Assembly: GCA_024509875.1 (NCBI GenBank) | Contig: JAMPIV010021269.1 | Location: 1-64,000, forward strand | Length of the DNA: 64,000 nt | Direction: 5' to 3' | Source: Oreohelix idahoensis | Lineage: Eukaryota; Mollusca; Gastropoda; Stylommatophora; Oreohelicidae | Shown: positions 44,653-53,612 of the stretch, piece after piece | Layout: each line of letters starts with the position of its first letter | Numbering within the stretch: the first letter of the stretch is position 1 | Made by a program: the position numbers and the translations under genes | The notes under the pieces: model-generated | Seen by the model: the letters and a program-made list of their open reading frames with translations, nothing else | Database searches by the model: none | Told to the model about the DNA's origin: nothing

Positions 44653-46508
44653 TCATAACCCTCCACTCCCAAAGGAGCATAGGCCTTCAACAAACACATG
44701 CCAAGTCCTCCTGTCACGTGCCATCATCTCAAGTTCTCTCCATGTTCTCCTCATCATTTTCACCTCTGTTTCCAGCTCTCTTCTCCATGTGCTTCTGGGT
44801 CTACCTCTGCCTCTCTTGCCCTGGGGGTTCCAGAACAAGGACTGCCTTGTAATGCTATCCACAGTTTTTCTCACTATGTGTCCTATCTATCGCCATCGTC
44901 TTCTCCTCATCTCTGGTTCCACTGGCACTTGTGTGGTTCTTGTCATCAGTTCCACGTTGGTAATCTTGTCATACCATTTCAATCCTTCTATTCTACGCAA
45001 GCAGCTATTTATGAAAGTCTGTAGCTTTTTGGTTGTTGTCTTTGTTGTTCTCCATGTTTCAGAGCCATATAATAGGACAGACTTCACATTTGAGTTGAAG
45101 ATTCTTTTTATCGTGTTGGATCCGATTTCTCTTGATCTCCATATATTTCCCAATGCAATGAAAGCTCCTCTTGCTTTTTGTATTCTTAGTTTGATATCAC
45201 TGTCTGTCCCTCCAACGTTGTCTATATTGCTGCCAAGATATGTGTACGATTCTACATCTTGTATTGATGTTTCTTCAAGTTCCACACTGTTATCATTACC
45301 TACATTTATTCTCATTATTTTTGTCTTTTCCCTGTATATGTTCAGACCCAATTGCTATGACCTCTCATCGAGTTATTTTTCAATTTGTCCTGCATCTGAT
45401 TATGGTTATGGGACAGAAGAGCGAAGTCATCAGCAAAATCCAGATAATCCAACTGCATTCCATTTCTGTTGTGTTTTGTCGATGTTCTCATAACCTAGTC
45501 TATTGCTAGTAAGAATAGAAATGGAGACAAGAGGCATCCCTGTCGCACTCCCGTTCTTATCCAAAACCTTTCTGTAAGCTGTCCTTCATAAAGAACTCAG
45601 CATGTCATGTCTTCATATAATTTCTTTATTAAATTAATGATCTTCAGGAGAACTCCATACTACCTCATCAATTTCCTAAGTGATTCACTGCCTATACTGT
45701 CAAATGCCTTTTCGTAGTGCACAAATCCAATGTTTAGGGGTGAATTCCATTCCAGACTTTGTCCAACTTATATTCTCAAAGTGGCTATTTGGTCTGTACA
45801 GGATCTGTTTTGTCAAAAACCTGCTTGTTCATCTTTCAGTTTCTTGTCTATGGACTCTTTTAATCTCTCGAGGATATTCCTGTTTAATACTTATCCTGGC
45901 ACTGATAGTAACACTATTCCTCTATAATTTGTGCACTCTTGTAAATTTCCCTCCTTAGGCAACTTAACCAGATATCATTCCTTCCATTCTGCTGGTATCT
46001 CTTCCGTTTCCCAGACTTTACTAAGTAATTTATAAAACATCTCTGTAGTCGTGTCGATATCTGCTTTGAGGGCCTCTGCTGGAATGCCATCAGGTCTAGA
46101 CGCTTTTCCTCCTTTTACGGTTTTCTCCATTTCTTCCTTCGTTGGTCTTTCACAGTTAATTTGTAGCTCTTGTTCAGCTGGCTGGATGTCCGGGGGGAGG
46201 GTTGGTTTGTGGAGCTGGTCTATTGAGAAGGTCCTCAAAATATGATGTCCACCTCTCCATTTGCTCGTGTATATTGCTGAGCAGTTTTCCATTTTTGTCT
46301 TTTAAGAGGCAACTTGTTTGCCTGTATTTCCTTGTTAGCTTCTTTCTGCTTTATACAGTTCTCTCATATTTCCTTTGGCTGCAGCATCTTCTGCCTCTTT
46401 TGCCAACTCCTCAATATACTTCCTCTTGTCTCTTTTGATACTTCTTTTTACTTCTTTGTTTGCTTCTGTGTACACTTCTTGAGCCTTGGCTTTGGAACTT
46501 CTGGTTTT
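44653..46508 (-). pseudogene. RT and C-terminal domain of LINE E, heavily broken
   Basis: Recognisable pieces are the C-terminal tail (RKTVDSITRQSLFWNPQGKR, GRPRSTWRREL), the thumb (YTYLGSNIDNVGGTDSDIK, LLYGSETW), and the N-terminal RT part (ERPTKEEMEKTVKGGKASRP, IPAEWKE). The palm between 45350 and 45970 is broken by several stops and frameshifts; LDFADD is not preserved in one frame. More decayed than LINE C. Confidence 0.88.
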
Positions 46509-46916
46509 CATCATCATCACAGCCCGTAACCCGTCATGGGTCGTAGGGGTGCCATGGTAGAAGCATCAGCAGACAGGGTCCTCCACTGCTCTCTATCCTC
46601 AGCAATGCGTACAAGTGTGGAAAAACCGTGTCCTGCCCATTCTTTGATGTTATCAGCCCAGGATTTTCTCTGCCTTCCTCTTCTCCGTTTACCTTCAACT
46701 GTTCCCTGGAGGATCGTTTTCGAAAGGGAGTCATGACGAGTTACATTCCCAAACCAGGCAAGCTTTCGACGTTTCACTATTGACAAAAGTGGTTCTTGGT
46801 GGCCTGCATAGGTGTTTATTTTCTCTCTAACATAGACATTTGTTTTGTGCTCTTTATAGCAAATGCGCAAAATTCTTCTATAACATTTATACTCAAAAGC
46901 CTGAATCCTTCGCTCC
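46509..46916 (-). pseudogene. 5'-truncated LINE fragment F inserted in LINE E
   Basis: A minus-strand frame (46870-46517) with YKEHKTNVYVREKIN, VKRRKLAWFGNVTRHDSLSK, GKRRRGRQRKSWADNIKEW, the C-terminus of another LINE family. It ends with an ATGATGATG tail. It is flanked by GTTTT (46504-46508 and 46917-46921). LINE C at 20560-20575 shows the uninterrupted site. Confidence 0.87.
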
Positions 46917-46921
46917 GTTTT

Positions 46922-47832
46922 GCTTGTGTTTAAATCTGTTTTCTTGTTTTTTTTTTCTTTTATCTTAATGATGGTTTCTGTTGTTATCCATACTTTTTGT
47001 TGTTGTTCCCTTTTCCCCAGTATTTCTTCACATGTCTCATTACATACAATTTTGATTTGCTGTCAATAGTCTTCTGTATTCACTACATCTTCCAGCTGTT
47101 GGAGCACTTGGAATTTGTTTGATATTGTGACTGCAAATTTGTCTCTTGTTTCTTGATTTCTTAGATGTCCTACATTAAACTGGTGTCTATAATTTTGCAT
47201 TGTTGCATATCTCTTGAGTTTCATTTTTACTTTGGCTATCAGAAGGTGGTGATCTGATGCCACATCTGCTCCTCTATATACCTTTACATCCTGCAATGAT
47301 GATCTAAACTTCTTGTTTATGCATATATGATCAATCTGATTTTCTGTTTTATGGTCTGGTGATATCCATGTTGCCTTGTGTATTCTCTTATGTGGAAACA
47401 TGCTTCCTCTTATAGCCAGTTGATTTGAAGCACAGAAGTTTGAGAATAGTTCCCCATTTTCATTCATTATTCCTAGCCCATGTTTTCCCATTACTTCTTC
47501 AAATCCGGTGTTGACTGTACCTATCTTTGCATTCATGTCACCCATCAAAATTGTGATGTCTCTTCTTTTTACTTTATCCATAATTTCCTGTAATCAGAGT
47601 ATTAAATGCTTCTTTTGCAGACTCTTCTGTGTCATTAGTTGGTGCATAACATTGGATGACAATTATATATATTTTCTTTTTAGCTGTTTTAAAAGTAGCT
47701 GTTATTATTCTGGGTCCAACAGCTTCCCATTCAATGAGTGCTTTCTGTGCTTCTTTAGATAAGAGCTACCCCTTCACTGTGGTGTGAACGTTTGTCTTCA
47801 TGTCCTGAGGACAGCACCAACTCTCCTGTGCA
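46922..47832 (-). pseudogene. Endonuclease domain and linker of LINE E
   Basis: Main frame 47581-47063 has LMGDMNAKIG, NQIDHICI, SDHHLLIAKVKMKLKRY and continues into the linker toward RT. This passes the exact place where LINE D inserted in LINE C. The N-terminal part up to 47832 is present but shifted near 47590 and lacks the first ~50 residues (GTWNVRT region), replaced by foreign sequence. Confidence 0.87.
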
Positions 47833-48380
47833 CGGAATGTTTCAAAGATTCCAAACGCAAAATTTTTGTTCCTGGCATGTTACCATTGTCAGGAGACAGT
47901 AGGCGGAGATTTATGTCACTTCAACACTAAAAACGTTCGTTAGTCTCTCGACACAACCAAGCTAACCTTACATAAGGAGAGGCTTAAATATTCAGATTTG
48001 AAGATATGTATGCAGTCACTTAGGCGCTATTAAAATGATATGATTATGATAGTTATAGAAATGTAAGAACTAATTTTATATCATTTGCTCCACCAATTTG
48101 TAATTCAAGGATAATGAACTTGTGGTGTATATAATTCCGTACTTAAACATATCTTTAATATAACTATGCTTTTATAAATGTGCTTTCTCTTCTTCTTTAT
48201 ATTATAAGAAAAGATAACTCATTTACTGCATTGCTTTTTTAAAAGTATGGTGGAATATATGTATATGTGTGTGTTTGTGTATAAACGATAAAGTGCAAGG
48301 GGGTGTTAAAAGGGTGGGGAGCTTTTTAAAATATTAGCAGTCAAAAGGGGGCGTTGCTACTGTCAAGGTTGAGAAACACT
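47833..48380. other. Foreign AT-rich segment in LINE E, with a hAT-like end
   Basis: About 548 bp without coding potential, replacing ~150 bp of LINE E. Its right end reads GGTTGAGAAACACTG, the reverse complement of CAGTGTTTCTCAACC, very similar to the terminal inverted repeats of Charlie-type hAT transposons. The left end has no matching terminus and no 8-bp duplication is seen. This is probably a one-sided remnant of a hAT element. Confidence 0.4.
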
Positions 48381-48395
48381 GCCCTAGAAGAAAGA

Positions 48396-48495
48396 AGGTT
48401 AGTCAGTAACACAGACAGGTGTGAAAATAACACAGACAGGTGTGAAAATAACACAGACAGGTGTGAAAATAACACAGACAGGTGTGAAAACAAGC
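48396..48495 (+). repeat. 21-bp tandem repeat at the 5' end of LINE E (4 units)
   Basis: AACACAGACAGGTGTGAAAAT repeated about four times, starting within LINE sequence (AGTCAGTAACACAGAC, compare 24516-24531). It ends at the resumed 47-bp satellite. Confidence 0.85.
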
Positions 48496-48540
48496 AAATA
48501 AAAGAGTTAACAGGCAGAATGAAACGAAGCAATATTATTA
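48490..48540 (+). repeat. Remnant of the 47-bp satellite
   Basis: CAAGCAAATAAAAGAGTTAA CAGGCAGAA is one unit of the array at 43425-44638. It shows that LINE E was inserted into that array. Confidence 0.8.
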
Positions 48541-48569
48541 TAATGTCATAACATATTAGAAAGATGGAC

Positions 48570-49065
48570 ATATGGTAATGAAAATGTGTTGGATATTAAA
48601 CACAGTGAGAAAGGTATTTGATAGCAATACAAGGCAGTCTCTGTCCTGGAATTCGTAATAAAAGAGAAAGAGGGACACCTAACAACACGTGAGAAAGAAA
48701 GACACCTAACAACACGTGAGAAAGAGAGACACCTAACAACACGTGAGAAAGAGAAACACCTAACAACACGTGGGAAAGAGGTACACCTAACAACACATGG
48801 GAAAGAGGGACACCTAACAACACGTGAGAAAGAGGGCACCTAACAACACATGGGAAAGAGGGACACCTAACAACACGTGAGAAAGAGAAACACCTAACAA
48901 CACGTGGGAAAGAGGGACACCTAACAACACGTGGGAAAGAGGGACACCTAACAACACGTGGGAAAGAGGGACACCTAACAACACGTGGGAAAGAGAGTTG
49001 AAGACGGGATTAACAGAAGGATGAAAAATGGAAAGATCTTGAGCAGATCGCACAGGACAGGAATT
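48570..49065 (+). pseudogene. LINE C-family C-terminal fragment containing a 27-bp array
   Basis: Plus-strand remnant of the same LINE family. Left part (48596-48660) aligns with the segment coding GHTLRKPVDSITRQSLFWNP (TTTGATAGCAATACAAGGCA). Right part (48985-49060) aligns with the segment coding STWRRELETEV...ARDRRTW (GAAAGAGAGTTGAAGACGGG, TGGAAAGATCTTGAGCAGAT). Between the two flanks lies the 27-bp array, so the expansion happened in place. The frame is destroyed. Confidence 0.8.
48650..48995 (+). repeat. 27-bp tandem array inside a LINE fragment (about 12 units)
   Basis: Units such as GTGGGAAAGAGGGACACCTA ACAACAC, e.g. 48904 and 48931. Variants have GTGAGAAAGAG or CATGGGAAAG. The source segment in LINE C sense is AGAGGCAGAGGAAGACCAAG and what follows. 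Minus-strand frames (LSHVLLGVP repeats) come from the 9-codon period. Confidence 0.92.
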
Positions 49066-49454
49066 CTCTATATAAGTTAGTTGAAGTCTTGGGCTCAACA
49101 GGGAAATATTGAGAATGTAAACAAACCACTATTTTTTTCTTCTTCTTCTGCGTTCGTCCTGAAAAGGACGTTTGTTACGTTGTGCCGTCTTTACAGCACA
49201 GCTGCGATATTTGCGCCTTTCGGCCCGACACATCCGGTTTCAGCATGGCATTCTTGGGACCAGGTAAGCCTGCCTTCTTCGATTCCTACTCTCTCATCCA
49301 GGCTGCAGTGATGCAGCCTGTTTCCAGGACAGTTACTTGGAGGTGAAGTAGGGTCTTGGTCAGCTCTGGTTCGCTGACCCTGACGCAGGCAGTCAAGCTA
49401 TGTGTCGCTGACTGCATTTATCACTGTTGCTGCGTCTTCGGACCCAAAGCCACT
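49066..49454. other. Unclassified sequence, possibly an interspersed repeat
   Basis: GC-richer than its surroundings. It begins after a TTTTTTTCTTCTTCTTC tract and contains short inverted repeats (CGTCCTGAAAAGGACG, GGCTGCAGTGATGCAGCC, GGTCAGCTCTGGTTCGCTGACC). No protein similarity recognised. The pyrimidine tract would be a poly-A-type or (GAA)n tail of a minus-strand retroposon. Confidence 0.35.
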
Positions 49455-49686
49455 ATAAATGAAGAGAGTAAACATCTCTCTCATCCCAGATAGTTAAGAT
49501 CTCTCTCTGCTCACAAAGAGGGAATGTTTATCTCTGGTCACAGAGAGTAAACATTTATCTCTGGTCACAGACATTTAACTTTTATCTCATCTACTTATAT
49601 AGATTGTGAGAACATGTCTACTGTCTTCTCAAGTACTTATATAGATTGTGAGACAATGTCTTCCTTATTCTCATTAATGTATATAG
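49455..49686 (+). repeat. Short imperfect repeats and first units of the 42-bp satellite
   Basis: 49480-49575 has imperfect repeats of AACATTTATCTCTGGTCACA. From 49590 the 42-bp satellite starts (ACTTATATAGATTGTGAGA...). It is interrupted at 49686 by a SINE; TATATAG (49680-49686) is the left target repeat. Confidence 0.75.
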
Positions 49687-50128
49687 AAGCCGTTGTAGCA
49701 CAGTGGTTAGAGCACTAGCTTCCTAGTCGGCGGTCCACGGTTCGATCCTCAGTTGAGGTGATATTTTTTTTATACCACAAATGGCTCTGGGATCAACCCA
49801 GCCTCATGAATTGGATGGTAGAGAAACTCTGGCAAGGTTAAGGTGACCGGCGTGATGCTCACCACATCACCCTTAGTATGCTTATGGTAGAGAAAATATG
49901 GGCATAACACCATATTCCCAATATGCCTCAGTGGGTGTGTAACGGGATCCTTACTTATTGTGGCAGCTTGCCTTGGTAGATAGCAATTGTCAATATTGTC
50001 TGAGGTTGCTGAGGGCACCACTTTGTATAATAATGTGGTCGCCTGTGCTAACAGGTGGTTATCTCACATGGCCGTTGCATGTCCAGGTTCTTTGCCTCAG
50101 TAGCTAGCCATGACATGATGAATGATTA
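49687..50128 (+). mobile_element. tRNA-derived SINE
   Basis: The head resembles a tRNA with an RNA polymerase III A box (TAGCACAGTGG, 49696-49706) and B box (GGTTCGATCC, 49739-49748). A T-rich stretch and a ~350-bp body with no coding potential follow. The end is near GATGAATGATT at 50115-50128. TATATAG at 49680-49686 and 50861-50867 is a likely target duplication, with another element inserted at the 3' end of the SINE. Confidence 0.7.
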
Positions 50129-50130
50129 TA

Positions 50131-50859
50131 ACAGTCACACACACAGCGAGCGATGACACAACGCCACAGTCAACTGAAAATAGTTTATTTACACTGATGT
50201 GGACCACTGCTGTTACTTGGACCTCTACAGTCTTGGTCGCCACCTTTCCTTCCTCAACTCTCGTTCAGCATTGAAACTACACATTCAATATTATAATATC
50301 TAACCATCAATGGTTGTTCAGGTGCTATCAGTATCTACCTCTGATCTTTCTTCCTAACAAATCCTTGTCTATTGTTACATGTCACTCTGGGTTCAAGTTA
50401 ACTATGTGATACCGGACGCCTCAGGGGTTGTTCCTTTCCCTTTTATAGATGAAGAATATGACTACTGTATAGATGTAAATAATTTCACCCTACGTACTTT
50501 TTTCCTTCTGAATGGAATCTAACTCGTTCCACCGTTCTGCCTTCCTAGTCAAGAATTTATGCTTTCAATAATGTTGGGTTAATCACCACCCAATCTTGTC
50601 TTCTTGTCAGAGAATTTTCACAACACATTCTTCTTGAGTATTGCCTTCAACATGGCTACCCTCGTCTATCGAGTATGTGCGACCTGCACTGCTTAACTCA
50701 CGCTTCTGACTGCTGCTGAAAAGCGTACCCAACTGGATTTCTGTTCACCGATTTTTCTATCCCCGCCTCATGCACATTCTTATTCGCGCATCCCCTTTTT
50801 CTACTCTATCTAGACTTTCCTATATCTGATTCTCATTATTCGTTCCCTTATCTGTCACA
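50131..50859 (-). repeat. Probable solo LTR inserted in the end of the SINE
   Basis: 729 bp without coding potential, flanked by ATTATA (50125-50130 and 50859-50864, or TTATA if the A belongs to the element). On the minus strand it has a canonical TATAAAAGGG-type box (50438-50448) and an AATAAA (50184-50189) about 55 bp before the end. That is the layout of an LTR. The sense start would be TGTGACAG, but the end (GACTGT) is not CA, so the call is tentative. Confidence 0.4.
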
Positions 50860-50860
50860 T

Positions 50861-50998
50861 TATATAGATAGTGAGAAAATGTCTACTTTATTCTCTTCTA
50901 CTTATATAGATAGTGAGAAAATGTCTACTTTATTCTCTTCTACTTATATAGATTGTGAGAAAATGTCTACTTTTTCCTCACGTACTTTTATAAATTGT
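50861..50998 (+). repeat. 42-bp satellite, second piece
   Basis: Three units with ATATAGATAGTGAGAAAATG TCTACTTTATTCTC. It is the direct continuation of 49590-49686 after the SINE and LTR insertion. Confidence 0.85.
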
Positions 50999-51790
50999 GA
51001 TCTTGGCAGTAATGTAGACAAAGTTGGAGGGACACACAGTGACATCAAAATAGGAATTCAAGGGGCAAGAGAAACGCTGAGAAACGTATGGAGATCGGGA
51101 GAAATCAGGTCCAACACAAGAGTAAAAATCTTCAACTCAAATGTCAAGTCGGTCACGTGGTGTGGCTCTGGGACATGGCTAGCAACAAAGACAACAACCA
51201 AAAAGCTACAGACTTTTATAAATGGGTGCTTGCTTGGAGCAGAGGGGCTGAAATAGTGTGACAGGGTCACGGATGTGGAATTGCAGCGAGTTGAGAGGAA
51301 TACGCTGGCGATGGATGGGACACATAATGAGAAGACCTGCTGATGGGACACATAATGAGAAGACCTGCTGATGGGACACATAATGAGAAGACCTGCTGAT
51401 GGAACACATAATGAGAAGACCTGCTGATGGGACACATAATGAGAAGACCTGCTGATGGGACACATAATGAGAAGACCTGCTGATGGGACACATAATGAGA
51501 AGACCTGCTGATGGGACACATAATGAGAAGACCTGCTGATGGGACACACAATGAGAAGACCTGCTGATGGGAAAAACAATGAGAAGACCTGCTGATGACA
51601 TTGCAGGGTAGTGCTTGTTCTGGAATCCACAAGGAAAGAGACGCAGAGGTAGACAAAAACAAGCACATGGAGAAGGGAGCTGGAGACAGAGGTGAAAATG
51701 ATGAGGAAAACATGGAACGAACATGAGCGGATGGCACAGGACAGGAAAAATTGACACGTATTTGTTGAAGGCCTATGCTCCTCGGTGAGA
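50999..51790 (+). pseudogene. LINE C-family fragment with an internal 28-bp array
   Basis: Plus-strand 5'-truncated copy. The translation 50999-51256 aligns with LINE C: LGSNVDKVGGTHSDIKIGIQ, IFNSNVKSV, TKTTTKKLQTFINGCL. It then reaches ATGGATGGGACACATAATGA, i.e. the GHTLRKP segment, which is amplified. After the array the LINE continues (TGCTTGTTCTGGAATCCACA AGGAAAGAG; later GAAGGCCTATGCTCC). Lesions include a stop after LK at 51254. It lies inside the 42-bp satellite. Confidence 0.88.
51317..51600 (+). repeat. 28-bp tandem array from the GHTLRKP segment (about 10 units)
   Basis: Unit GGGACACATAATGAGAAGAC CTGCTGAT, e.g. 51317 and 51345. The equivalent LINE C sense bases are GGACACACACTGAGGAAACC TGTTGATA, exactly 28 bp. 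Unexpanded LINE sequence lies on both sides. Confidence 0.93.
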
Positions 51791-51812
51791 TAAAAGGTAT
51801 TCTAAGGGTACT

Positions 51813-52008
51813 ATATAGATTGTGATAAAATATCTACCTTATTATTATCTACTGATATAGATTGTGAGAAAATATCTACCTTATTATCATCTACTGATAA
51901 AGATTGTGAGAAAATATCTACCTTATTATATGTACTGATATAGATTGTGATAAAATATCTACCTTATTATTATCTAGTTATATAGATATATTATAGACTT
52001 ATATAGAC
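51813..52008 (+). repeat. 42-bp satellite, third piece
   Basis: Four to five units carrying TATAGATTGTGAGAAAATAT CTACCTTATTATCATCTACT GA, degenerate toward 52008. Confidence 0.88.
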
Positions 52009-52218
52009 ATGATGAGAGGCCGACCAAAAACAACTTGGCGGAGAACTGTGGAAGCTGAGATGCAAAGAATGAACCACAGTTGGGGCACTGTATGAAGGAT
52101 GGCCGCCGACCGAGCAAAGTGGAATCAATTTGTTGCTGCCCTACAAGACACCACCAGGCGTGATGGCCGCTGACTGCTTTGACGGTTGGCGGTTATGGAT
52201 CAAAGAAGAAGAAGAAGA
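52009..52218 (+). pseudogene. C-terminal LINE fragment of another family with (GAA)n tail
   Basis: Translates, with stops, as RGRPKTTWRRTVEAEM, SWGTV, MAADRAKWNQFVAALQDT, the extreme C-terminus of a LINE RT protein. It ends in GAAGAAGAAGAAG at 52204-52218. It is inserted in the 42-bp satellite, which resumes directly. Confidence 0.85.
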
Positions 52219-52700
52219 TATAGATTGTGAGAAAATATCTATCTTATTATCATCTACTTATATAGATTGTGATAAAATATCTACCTTATTAGAATCTACT
52301 GATATAGATTGTGATAAAATATCTATCTTATTATCATCTACTGATATAGATTGTGAGAAAATATCTACCTTATTATTATCTACTGATATAGATTGTGAGA
52401 AAATATCTATCTTATTATCATCTACTGATATAGATTGTGAGAAAATATCTACCTTATTATTATTTACTGATATAGATTGTGAGACAATATCTACCTTATT
52501 ATCATCTACTGATATAGATTGTGATAAAATATCTATCTTATCATCTACTTATATAGATTGTGAGAAAATGTTTACTTTATTCTCATGAACTTATATAGAT
52601 TGTGAGAAATTGTCTACTTTATTCTCATCTACTTATAAATTGTCTACTTTATTCCCATCTACTTATATAGATTGTGAGACAACGTTATCACATACCGACA
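52219..52700 (+). repeat. 42-bp satellite, fourth piece (about 11 units)
   Basis: Unit of 42 bp, 14 codons, reading DIDCEKISTLLSST in one frame. As 42 is divisible by 3, the frame stays open together with the LINE fragment before it; this alone does not make it a gene. Beyond 52675 the repeat decays into TDSETMPINNDCVE-like sequence that keeps the frame to 52837. Confidence 0.9.
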
Positions 52701-53030
52701 GTGAAACAATGCCTATAAACAATGACTGTGTGGAAACCCCTAACAACACAGCGAGTGAGAACTCATATTTGGACACAGACAGTGAGTACATATCTTATAC
52801 CAGAATTATTGGTACAATCTTGTATAGAAATGTATGATGATGGTGTTAATTTGTTGGAGCAGGGAGGGGTTAGTCATGACAGTCATGTGAAGTAATATAA
52901 AAAAGTGATGTGAGTGTACACAGTTTTAATAATAAAATCTGTCAGGTCGTAAGAGGTAGTCATGACAGAAACAATCATGACATAGAAATACATCAGCTGT
53001 AGAAAACTAACATTCAAATACTGCATAAAA
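52701..53030. other. Unrecognised AT-rich sequence
   Basis: The frame from the 42-bp array goes on to a stop at 52835-52837 with Asp/Glu/Asn/Thr-rich residues. After it nothing recognisable is seen; short direct repeats of TAGTCATGACAG occur at about 52870 and 52956. Confidence 0.4.
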
Positions 53031-53612
53031 GTTGATTTTCACAAAGATGATGTACATAGAGCTAGAACATATTTGTACTCAGATACAACATAACAATATT
53101 ACATTCAAAAAGATCATCTATATAGACCTAGAATATTTGGTACATAATACTACATAAAAGTGGATTTTAACAAAAATCATCTATATAGACCTAGAATATG
53201 TGTTACAAAATACTACATAAAATTGTTACATTTACTAAGATCATATTTATAGACTTAGAATATGTGGTACAAAATACTACATAAAATTGTTATATTTTCA
53301 AAGATCTTCTTTATAGACCTAGAAAATGTGGTACATAATACTACATAAAATTGTTACATTCACAAAGATCACTTATGCTGACATCGAGTACAGTGTACTC
53401 AATCTTTGCATAAGTGATCTGTCTACATTCACAAAGATCACTTATGCTGACATAGAATATAGTGTACTCAATCTTTGCATAAGTGACCTTTCTGCATTCA
53501 CAAAGATCACTTATGCTGACATACAGTATGCTGTACTCAATCATTGCATAAGAGTATTACATTCACAAATATCACATACTTGTATATAGACCTAGAACAT
53601 GTGATACTGAAA
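53031..53612 (+). repeat. Degenerate ~62-bp repeats with a palindromic 69-bp sub-array
   Basis: Units have AAAGATCATCTATATAGACC TAGAATATGTGGTACAAAAT ACTACATAAAATTGTTACAT. Between 53361 and 53560 they become a 69-bp unit repeated three times. In each, AGATCACTTATGC and GCATAAGTGATCT face each other around ~31 bases that include a GTACAGTGTAC palindrome. Confidence 0.82.

Larger units (their letters stand above)
44639..48408 (-). mobile_element. RTE-like LINE E, same family as LINE C, with two internal insertions
   Basis: A minus-strand LINE inserted in the 47-bp satellite. It aligns with LINE C from its 3' end (ATTCATAACCCTCCACTCCC on the plus strand) to near the 5' end. It lacks LINE D but carries a small LINE fragment (46509-46916) in the RT-endonuclease linker. 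About 150 bp of the endonuclease N-terminus are replaced by ~550 bp of foreign sequence (47833-48380). It provides the uninterrupted reference for both insertion sites in LINE C. Confidence 0.9.

Noticed and set aside
48546..49098. Minus-strand frames with LSHVLLGVP repeats
   Set aside because: Periodic translation of the 27-bp array.
49687..49760. Functional tRNA gene
   Set aside because: A and B boxes are present, but I could not draw a convincing cloverleaf with an acceptor stem, and the sequence continues into a SINE body.
51058..51757. Minus-strand frames with QQVFSLCVPSAGLLIMCPISRSSH-type repeats
   Set aside because: Antisense translation of the 28-bp array; 3 x 28 bp gives the 28-residue period.
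52130..52588. Repeat protein with a DIDCEKISTLLSST motif
   Set aside because: The frame joins a LINE tail to the 42-bp satellite and is open only because of the 42-bp period.
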